64,000 nt of DNA from Actinomyces sp. B33 (GTDB lineage: Bacteria > Actinomycetota > Actinomycetes > Actinomycetales > Actinomycetaceae). A model generated the notes under the pieces. The model was not told the DNA's origin. It did no database searches and was given only the letters and a program-made list of their open reading frames with translations. Positions 54,849 through 61,348 of this stretch are shown piece after piece. Within the stretch, counting starts at the first letter, position 1, and every line of letters starts with the position of its first letter. The DNA is taken from the NCBI RefSeq assembly GCF_028437565.1, contig NZ_JAMRYR010000002.1, positions 310,001 through 374,000 of the forward strand. Direction: 5' to 3'. The position numbers and the translations under genes are program-made.

Positions 54849-55307
54849 TCAGTCGATCCTCAGCAGGGGCGCTCCGGCGACCACCGGCGTCCCGGGGCCC
54901 ACCGACGGCGACACCGACGCCCCGGCCGGTTCGAGGACGATCACGGGGACGACGGTGGACAGCCCCGTTTCCGCCGCGGCCGACGGGTCCCAGAAGATCA
55001 CGGGCTCGCCGGATTCCACGCGATCCCCCTTGCCGACGAGGACCTCGAAGCCGCGCCCGCCGAGCTCGACGGTGTCGATCCCGACGTGGACGAGCACCGC
55101 CTGGCCGGAATCAGCGCGCACGACGAAAGCGTGCGGGTGGAGCGCGACCACCGTGCCGGAGAACGGGGAGACGACGCGGATCCGGGCCGACACCGCGGGC
55201 TGGACGGCCAGCCCGGTGCCGACGATCTCCTGGGCGAAGACGGGGTCGGGGACATTGGCGAGCGCGACCGCCTCCCCGGCGACGGGGGAGGCGACCTGGA
55301 GGCTCAC
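54849..55307 (-). CDS. PTS glucose-family EIIA protein
   Basis: A 152-residue single-domain EIIA-Glc (Crr) type protein. LQVASPVAGEAVALANVPDPVFAQEIVGTGLAV, FSGTVVALHPHAFVVRADSG (accessory His) and VLVHVGIDTVELGGRGFEVLV (phosphorylated His in HVGIDTV, about residue 80). The GTG start overlaps the EIIB stop by 4 nt. As a free EIIA it can phosphorylate an EIIBC encoded elsewhere or act as a regulator, as Crr does in enteric bacteria. Confidence 0.9.
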   Translation of the reverse strand: MSLQVASPVAGEAVALANVPDPVFAQEIVGTGLAVQPAVSARIRVVSPFSGTVVALHPHAFVVRADSGQAVLVHVGIDTVELGGRGFEVLVGKGDRVESGEPVIFWDPSAAAETGLSTVVPVIVLEPAGASVSPSVGPGTPVVAGAPLLRID

Positions 55308-55534
55308 CGCAGGGCTTCGATCTGAAGGACGAGATCCTCGGTCTGCGGGCCCATGACGACTTGGACGGAGTCGCCGACGGTGATGACGTCGAATGCGCCC
55401 GCCGCGCGCAGAGCCTCGGAGTCGACCGCCGAGTCGTCGACGACGTCGAGCCGGATCCGGGTGATGCAGGCCTCGAGGCTCGAAATGTTCGTCCAGCCCC
55501 CGAGGGCGTCGAGGATCTGCTGCGCCTGGCTCAT
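55304..55534 (-). CDS. Stand-alone PTS EIIB domain (glucose family), canonical
   Basis: A 76-residue EIIB. AQQILDALGGWTNISSLEACITRIRLDVVDDSAV has the canonical CITRIRL phosphorylation motif (Cys about residue 22), and VITVGDSVQVVMGPQTEDLVLQI follows. ATG at 55534 is preferred (Shine-Dalgarno-like GGGG upstream). It overlaps the EIIA gene by 4 nt. No EIIC lies nearby, so partner and substrate are unknown. Confidence 0.88.
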   Translation of the reverse strand: MSQAQQILDALGGWTNISSLEACITRIRLDVVDDSAVDSEALRAAGAFDVITVGDSVQVVMGPQTEDLVLQIEALR

Positions 55535-55583
55535 GGAAAGCCCCCTTCTCACTCACAGGCACCCGATGAGGTGCGAATCACAT

Positions 55584-56888
55584 TCAGGGTAGCGCACGGG
55601 CGCGCGCCCCGTCCCCGTCTCCGCCGAGCCGGGCGGCGGGGGTCAGGGCCATGAGCCCCCCGGCGACGAGAGCCCCCGCCGTGAAGACGTACATCGCCGC
55701 CTCCACTCCCATCCGCTCGGCGAGGGCGCCGCAGGCCAACGACCCCAGTGGCATCATCCCCCACACGGCGAAACGGAAGGTCGCGTTCAACCTGCCGAGG
55801 AGCTCCGGAGGGCACAGTCGCTGGCGCAGACTCATCTGGGTGACGTTGTAGATCGTCAGGAAGAAAGAGCCGACGACGCTCGCGGCGACGATCACCGCGG
55901 CCGCCAGGGAGCCGGCCCTCGCCGACAGCGGCAGCCCCAGCGACGCGACGACCCCGATGACATTGCACAGGTAGATCGACCGGCCCTCGCCGAGACGACG
56001 GACGATCCGGGGCCGGGCGATCGCCCCGATCAATCCCCCGACGGCCCCCAGGGACAGCAGGCCGCCGAGGGTCGACGCCGACATCCCCAGGGTGCGCAGG
56101 ACGAGGACCGGAACGAGGACCACCTGGGCCTGCATGAAGAACGAGGCCATCGAGATGCAGGCGAACAGGGGAGCGAGGAGCGGCTCGGACCGGACGTAGT
56201 CCAGGCCCTCGCGGATCTGGCGCCACAGACCGGTGCCGGCGAGGGGAACGGGGCGCGCCTCCGGCTCGGAGATCCTCCACACCGCCAGCGCCGAGAACCC
56301 GTAGGCCCCGGCCGTCGCCGCATAGGCCAGGGGGGCCGAGGCCACGGCGCTCAGCCACCCGCCCAGGCCGGGCCCGCCGATCCTCGCGATCTGGAAGGAG
56401 GCCTCGAGGCGGCCGTTCGCGTCGCCGACCTGAGTGGGGCCGACGATGACGGGGACGTACGACTGGTAGGCGACGTCGAAGAAGACGGTGGCCAGGCCCA
56501 TGACGGCCGCGACGACCATGAGGTGCGCGAGGGTCAGCCCGCCGAGCATGTCGGCGATCGGCACGGAGGCCAGGGCCGCGACGCGCACGAGGTCGGCCGC
56601 GATCATCGTTCGGCGCTTCCTCCACCGATCGACCCACGCGCCGGCCGGCAGGCCGATGAGGAGGAAGGCGATCGTCTGCAGGGCGTTGAGGAGCCCGACC
56701 TCGTCGGTCGAGGCGTGCAGGATCGTGATCGCCATGGCGCTCGTGGCCAGCGCGGCCACCTGGAACCCGATCTGGCTGGCGGTCTCGCCCGCCCACAGGT
56801 GGAGGAAGGCGGAATTGGAGTTCAGGGGCTCGGGCTCGGGCGTCGATTCGCGCCCGGAGGAAGTCGAACCGTCTGGGAGGGATCCCAT
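55584..56888 (-). CDS. MFS exporter
   Basis: A 434-residue, 12-helix major facilitator of the MFS_3/EntS-like exporter type. It shows LHLWAGETASQIGFQVAALATSAMAI, QTIAFLLIGLPAGAWVDRWRKRRTMIAADLVR-type loop (core AGAWVDRWRKRR), GRLEASFQIARIGGPGLGGWL and RIVRRLGEGRS in the second half. Substrate unknown; drug or siderophore efflux are usual guesses. It starts 10 nt after the HAD phosphatase stop on the same strand, so the two are likely co-transcribed. Confidence 0.85.
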   Translation of the reverse strand: MGSLPDGSTSSGRESTPEPEPLNSNSAFLHLWAGETASQIGFQVAALATSAMAITILHASTDEVGLLNALQTIAFLLIGLPAGAWVDRWRKRRTMIAADLVRVAALASVPIADMLGGLTLAHLMVVAAVMGLATVFFDVAYQSYVPVIVGPTQVGDANGRLEASFQIARIGGPGLGGWLSAVASAPLAYAATAGAYGFSALAVWRISEPEARPVPLAGTGLWRQIREGLDYVRSEPLLAPLFACISMASFFMQAQVVLVPVLVLRTLGMSASTLGGLLSLGAVGGLIGAIARPRIVRRLGEGRSIYLCNVIGVVASLGLPLSARAGSLAAAVIVAASVVGSFFLTIYNVTQMSLRQRLCPPELLGRLNATFRFAVWGMMPLGSLACGALAERMGVEAAMYVFTAGALVAGGLMALTPAARLGGDGDGARARALP

Positions 56889-56898
56889 GGCCTCCGCC

Positions 56899-57723
56899 TC
56901 AGATCAGGTCGAGCTCGGCGAATGCCCAGGCGAAGCCGTCCTCGTCGATCCGCGGGGCGACGAGATCGGCGACGGAGAGGACCTCGTCGGCCGATCCCCC
57001 CATCGCGACCCCCGTGCCCGCGGTGCGCAGGGCGTCGATGTCGTTCGTCGAGTCCCCGATGGCGATCGTCTCGGCGACGTCGACCTCCAGGCGCTCGCAT
57101 ACGAGCCGGATGCCGGTGCCCTTGGAGATGTCATCGGGCATCAACTCGACGGCCAGCGCGTCGCCGGCCCCCACCGAGCCGCCGATGACCTGGAAGCCCT
57201 CGGGCATCCGGGGTCTGAGCGCCTCCAGGTCGGCTCGATCGGACGGGATGTAGACGGTGCACTTGCTCGACGACTCCGGCAGGCCCGTGCGCACGAACGG
57301 CCCGACGGAGTCCGCGTAGTCCGCCCAATCCCCGTCCGATTCCCCCGCCGTCGCCAGGAAGGCCGACATGTACCCGGGCTTGGGGTGCATGGCGTCGGGA
57401 CCCTGCCAGATCCACATCCCGTCGACATCGTCCCAGACCGTGGTGATGCGGCGAATGTCCTGCGCCCCGATCCTCCTGTCGAGGAGGACGTCCTCGCCGA
57501 CGCGCACGTAGGCGCCCGCCGCCCCGATGATGCCGGCGAATCCCAGGTCCCACACCCACGGGTAGATCTCGGGGACGGAGCGCCCCGTGCACAGCATCAG
57601 CGTATGGCCGGCGCCGACGGCGTCCCGGCAGGCGCGGACGGCCGATTCCGGGGGTCGCTGGGTGCGGTCGAAGAGGGTGCCGTCGAGGTCGACGAAGACG
57701 AGGCGGGTCCGGTGCGCAATCAC
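56899..57723 (-). CDS. Cof-type HAD phosphatase
   Basis: A 274-residue HAD hydrolase of the Cof/sugar-phosphatase group (C2 cap). Motif I LVFVDLDGTLFDRTQ (Asp nucleophile about residue 12), motif II MLCTGRSVPEIY, a cap domain in the middle, and motifs III/IV KGTGIRLVCERL and IAIGDSTNDIDALRTAGTGVAMG. Substrate unknown. GTG start 6 nt after TAGGCT (minus strand, 57730-57735), leaderless type. Divergent from the GH3 lipoprotein gene. Confidence 0.9.
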   Translation of the reverse strand: MIAHRTRLVFVDLDGTLFDRTQRPPESAVRACRDAVGAGHTLMLCTGRSVPEIYPWVWDLGFAGIIGAAGAYVRVGEDVLLDRRIGAQDIRRITTVWDDVDGMWIWQGPDAMHPKPGYMSAFLATAGESDGDWADYADSVGPFVRTGLPESSSKCTVYIPSDRADLEALRPRMPEGFQVIGGSVGAGDALAVELMPDDISKGTGIRLVCERLEVDVAETIAIGDSTNDIDALRTAGTGVAMGGSADEVLSVADLVAPRIDEDGFAWAFAELDLI

Positions 57724-57797
57724 AGTGCGAGCCTATCGGGTCGGCGGCCGGCGGACCGGGGCAGTCCGAGGAGGGCTCGCGCGGCGCCTCGACCACG

Positions 57798-57819
57798 GTG
57801 ACTCGCCCGGTCGAGTCAC
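57798..57819. promoter_or_regulatory. Inverted repeat upstream of the GH3 promoter
   Basis: GTGACTCG and CGAGTCAC form a perfect 8-bp inverted repeat around CCCGGT, between the HAD gene and the direct-repeat activator site. A third GTCAC lies just after it. It may be a second operator or a small hairpin. Confidence 0.4.
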
Positions 57820-57837
57820 GGGAATGTCACGGCGGGG

Positions 57838-57868
57838 CAGATTGTGCCTCTGCAATGACAGATTGTGC
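57838..57868 (+). promoter_or_regulatory. LytTR-like tandem site before the GH3 lipoprotein gene
   Basis: Two exact copies of CAGATTGTGC start 21 bp apart (57838 and 57859), two helical turns. A TAGCCT -10 element begins at 57901, 32 bp after the second copy. The same arrangement recurs at 60498. This is a typical activator-site geometry for a LytTR-type response regulator. Confidence 0.65.
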
Positions 57869-58013
57869 ATCGCCGGGGGTGCGAGTCTCATCCCCGTCCC
57901 TAGCCTGGCCGTGCACTGATGCCGAGCGGACGTCCCCGTCGACGCGCGACTCGGCGGAGAAGCATCACCATTTCCAGCTCGATGAAGAACTACCACGTTG
58001 TGAGGGGAATTCA

Positions 58014-60407
58014 ATGAGGATCTCTCGTTCGACGAGCGCGGTCGCGGTGGTCGGCGCTGCAGCTTTCGCTTTGGCGGGTTGCTCGACCGGCGCACCGCAG
58101 TCCCAATCGGGGACCGCTGAGAACACCGGCACCACCTACGTCACCACCGAGATGACCGACGGCAAAACAGAGTTCACGCAGGTGAAGAACCCGAACGGCG
58201 GGCAGGTCCTCTCGTTCGCCACCGGCGGTGCCATGAAGGTCGTCGAGGCGAAGGACGGCGACTACACCTACGCCTTCAAGGACATCAACGGCAACGGGGA
58301 GCTCGACCCGGCCGAGGACTGGCGCCTCGACGCCAAGGAGCGCGCGGCCGCCTACGTCAAGGGCCTGACGAAGGAGCAGATGAGCGGCCTCATGCTCTTC
58401 TCCTCCCACGAGCGCGCCCCCGGCGACGGCCTCACCGAGGACCAGAAGACGTACCTGTCGCAGTCCTACCTGCGCAACGTCCTCAACGCCGGCCCCTCCG
58501 ACGTCAAGATGAACGTCCAGTGGGTCAACGAGATGCAGGCCTACGTCGAGACCCTCGGCAGCGCCGAGCTCCCGTACATCCCCGTGAACTACTCGTCGGA
58601 TCCGCGCTCCGACGCCTCGCAGGCGGCCTCCTTCTCCGAGGCCGGCGAGATCTCGAAGTGGCCGAGCTCCCTGGGGCTGGCCGCGACCTTCGACCCCGAC
58701 ACGGTTCTCGAATTCGGCAAGATGGCCTCCCAGGAGTACAAGGCCCTGGGCATCGCGACCGCGCTGTCCCCGCAGATCGACCTGGCGACCGAGCCCCGCT
58801 GGCTGCGCGTGTCCGGGACCTTCGGCGAGGACGCCCAGATGGCCGGAGCCATGGCGAAGTCCTACGTCGACGGCTTCCAGGGGACCTTCTCCGAGGGCGG
58901 CGAGAACACCGGCTGGGGCGATCAGTCCGTCAACGCGATGATCAAGCACTGGCCCGGCGACGGCGCGGGCGAGGGAGGGCGCGAGTCCCACACGTCGGCC
59001 GGCCAGTACGAGGTCATGGTCGGCGGCAACTCCGCCGAGCACATCTCCGTCTTCCAGCAGGCCCTCGACGCCGCCTCGGTGATGACCTCCTACTCGATCA
59101 CCCTCGACGCGAACGGTGACCCCGAGTACACCGACCGCATGGGGTCCTCCTACGACGCGGGTAAGCTCTCGGCGCTGCGCGACGACAACGGCTTCGACGG
59201 CGTCGTGTGCACCGACTGGGGCGTCACCAACGCGCTGTCCGACCCCGACGCGTTCATCGCGACCGGATGGGGCTCCGACTCCCTGACGAAGGAGGAGCGC
59301 CACTACGCGATCATCAAGAACGGCACCGACATGTTCGGCGGCAACAACGACGCCGCGCCGGTCCTCGCCGCGTACGACATGTGGCAGGCAGACTACGAGG
59401 CCGGCACGAACGACATCGACGCCCAGACCCGCTGGGCCCAGTCCGCTCAGCGCGTCCTGACGATGATCTTCAACGCCGACGCCTTCGACAACCCCTTCCT
59501 CGACCTCGACGCCTCCTCGGCCGCCGTCGGCTCCGACGACAAGGTCGAGGCGGGCCGTCAGGCCCAGCTCAACTCCATCGTCCTGCTGAAGAACGACGGG
59601 GCCATCACCCTCGATGAGAACGCGGACTACTCCGACAAGACCGTGTACGTGCCGCACACCTACGACACGGGCCGCGCCTCGCTGTTCTCCCCCGAACCCG
59701 AGGTGACCGAGGGGATCTCCCTCGACGAGGAGCTCCTCTCGAAGTACTTCGGGACGGTCGTCACCGACACGGTCGTCGACAACGGGGACGGGACCTTCTC
59801 CTACACGGCCCCCGACCTGACCGACGTGGACGTCGTCCTGGTCGGCATGAAGTCGCCGAACTCGGGAGCGGTGTTCGCCAACTCGGGACTGGACGCCGAG
59901 ACCGGAACGTACTACCCGCTCTCCCTCCAGTACCGCCCCTACACCGCTGACGGGCCCAACGTCCGCCAGACCTCGATCTCGGGCGACATCCTGCCCGACG
60001 GGACCAAGGAGAACCGCTCCTACTACGGTCAGACCTCGCGACTGACGAACGAAGCCGATCTCGACGCCCTCCTGCGCGCCCGCGAAGCCGTCGACGCCTC
60101 CGGCAAGGACATCCCCGTCATCGCCGTGCTCAAGGCGAACAACCCGGTGATCCCCGCCGAGTTCGAAGCCCAGTCGGACGCCATCGTCGTCGGATTCGGC
60201 ACCGCTCAGGAGGCCCTCATCGAGATCGCCCTGGGCAAGCACGAGGCCAACGGCCGCCTGCCGATCCAGTTCCCCCAGGACATGGACACGGTCGAGGCCA
60301 ACAAGGAGGACGTCGCCAAGGACGTCACGCCCTACACCGATTCGGCGGGCAACGTCTACGACTACGGCTTCGGCCTGCATATCGACGGATCGGTCATCAC
60401 CGACTGA
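58014..60407 (+). CDS. GH3 family beta-glycosidase, lipoprotein
   Basis: A 797-residue surface lipoprotein (signal peptide with lipobox LAGC, Cys23). An EF-hand-like calcium loop DINGNGELDPAEDW comes near residues 92-105. The GH3 N-domain has IKHWPGDGAGEGGRESH (about 309) and the nucleophile Asp in VVCTDWGVTN (about 401). The GH3 C-domain follows (SIVLLKNDGAITL, NSGAVFANSG) and the end is YGFGLHI. It removes beta-linked sugars from oligosaccharides outside the cell; linkage is not deducible. The leader is about 100 nt from the predicted start site. A strong hairpin follows. Confidence 0.92.
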   Translation: MRISRSTSAVAVVGAAAFALAGCSTGAPQSQSGTAENTGTTYVTTEMTDGKTEFTQVKNPNGGQVLSFATGGAMKVVEAKDGDYTYAFKDINGNGELDPAEDWRLDAKERAAAYVKGLTKEQMSGLMLFSSHERAPGDGLTEDQKTYLSQSYLRNVLNAGPSDVKMNVQWVNEMQAYVETLGSAELPYIPVNYSSDPRSDASQAASFSEAGEISKWPSSLGLAATFDPDTVLEFGKMASQEYKALGIATALSPQIDLATEPRWLRVSGTFGEDAQMAGAMAKSYVDGFQGTFSEGGENTGWGDQSVNAMIKHWPGDGAGEGGRESHTSAGQYEVMVGGNSAEHISVFQQALDAASVMTSYSITLDANGDPEYTDRMGSSYDAGKLSALRDDNGFDGVVCTDWGVTNALSDPDAFIATGWGSDSLTKEERHYAIIKNGTDMFGGNNDAAPVLAAYDMWQADYEAGTNDIDAQTRWAQSAQRVLTMIFNADAFDNPFLDLDASSAAVGSDDKVEAGRQAQLNSIVLLKNDGAITLDENADYSDKTVYVPHTYDTGRASLFSPEPEVTEGISLDEELLSKYFGTVVTDTVVDNGDGTFSYTAPDLTDVDVVLVGMKSPNSGAVFANSGLDAETGTYYPLSLQYRPYTADGPNVRQTSISGDILPDGTKENRSYYGQTSRLTNEADLDALLRAREAVDASGKDIPVIAVLKANNPVIPAEFEAQSDAIVVGFGTAQEALIEIALGKHEANGRLPIQFPQDMDTVEANKEDVAKDVTPYTDSAGNVYDYGFGLHIDGSVITD

Positions 60408-60429
60408 CCCGATCGACGCGGACGCCTCC

Positions 60430-60462
60430 GGGCGGGCCCTCCCAGCGGGGGAGGGCCCGCCC
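60430..60462 (+). terminator. Terminator after the GH3 lipoprotein gene
   Basis: A perfect 14-bp stem (GGGCGGGCCCTCCC/GGGAGGGCCCGCCC) with a 5-nt loop. Confidence 0.75.
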
Positions 60463-60497
60463 CAGCGGCCACCAATAACGAACGGATAACGGAAACG

Positions 60498-60528
60498 CAG
60501 ATTGTGCGGCCCGGCCGACAGATTGTGC
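60498..60528 (+). promoter_or_regulatory. LytTR-like tandem site before the second glycosidase operon
   Basis: CAGATTGTGC occurs at 60498 and 60519, again 21 bp apart. A TAGGAT -10 starts at 60561, 32 bp after the second copy, exactly as at the first site. The rest of the 358-bp gap (60408-60765) holds the upstream terminator and a leader of about 190 nt with no gene seen. Confidence 0.65.
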
Positions 60529-60765
60529 GCCCCCGCTTCATCCGCGTTCCCGACGATCCATAGGATCGCCCCAGGCCCGATCCCCTCCGACGCCCGCATG
60601 ACGGCGAGGAGACGGAGACGGCGGCACACGCACGTCAACGATGATCGACCAGCCCGACGAACCCCGGAGCGGCCGCCCGACGCAGTCGCCCCGCCCCGGA
60701 GACGACCGCGGATCATGCGCTGACGCACGACCCGAAGACAGTCGAAGTGGAAGGGACCACTGACC

Positions 60766-61191
60766 ATGAAGAACTCGCTCCTGCGCATCGGCCTGGCCGC
60801 CGCCATCGCCATGACCGGCACCGCGGGCCTCGCCGCCTGCTCCGGCTCCTCCGACGCGCCGGCCGCGGCCGGCCAATCCGCCGCCGTCGAGGGCGAGGAC
60901 GCGGCGACCAAGGACGACCTCGTCCGCGCGCGCCAGACGATCCTCGACACCCTCGAGTCCAACCCGTCCTTGACCCAGATCTACCTGGCCAACGACGTCG
61001 ACAAGCCCACCGAGAAGTACGGCATGCTCGTCGTCCCCTACGACTGGTCGGACGACACCGAGAAGCTGACGACCTCCATCGTCAAGATCGAGGGCGGCAC
61101 AAACTTCGTCATCGGCGCGCTCGCGGCCCAGTCGCAGAAGACCTACCAGATCGACCAGGACGGCACGATCTCCGAGGTCGAGGCCAAATGA
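60766..61191 (+). CDS. Small secreted lipoprotein, unknown function
   Basis: A 141-residue lipoprotein (lipobox LAAC, Cys25) with a Ser/Ala-rich linker. A compact domain of about 100 residues follows: DDLVRARQTILDTLESNPSL, then YGMLVVPYDWSDDTEKL and TTSIVKIEGGTNFVIGAL. I do not recognise the family. It lies first in the transcript led by the direct-repeat promoter and 157 nt before the membrane-anchored GH3 gene. It may be a sugar-binding or accessory protein for those glycosidases. Confidence 0.75.
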   Translation: MKNSLLRIGLAAAIAMTGTAGLAACSGSSDAPAAAGQSAAVEGEDAATKDDLVRARQTILDTLESNPSLTQIYLANDVDKPTEKYGMLVVPYDWSDDTEKLTTSIVKIEGGTNFVIGALAAQSQKTYQIDQDGTISEVEAK

Positions 61192-61348
61192 CCCGCGGCC
61201 CCAGCAGGGGCTGACCCGAGCGGGACCCGGGGGGACGCCTCGGGCCCCGCCCCACCGGGGGACCGCCCCCGACCGTCGCCCGATGACCGGCGACGCACCC
61301 GGCGCCAGCGGCGGCCGGGCCGACACCATCAACGAAGGGGCTTGGGCA

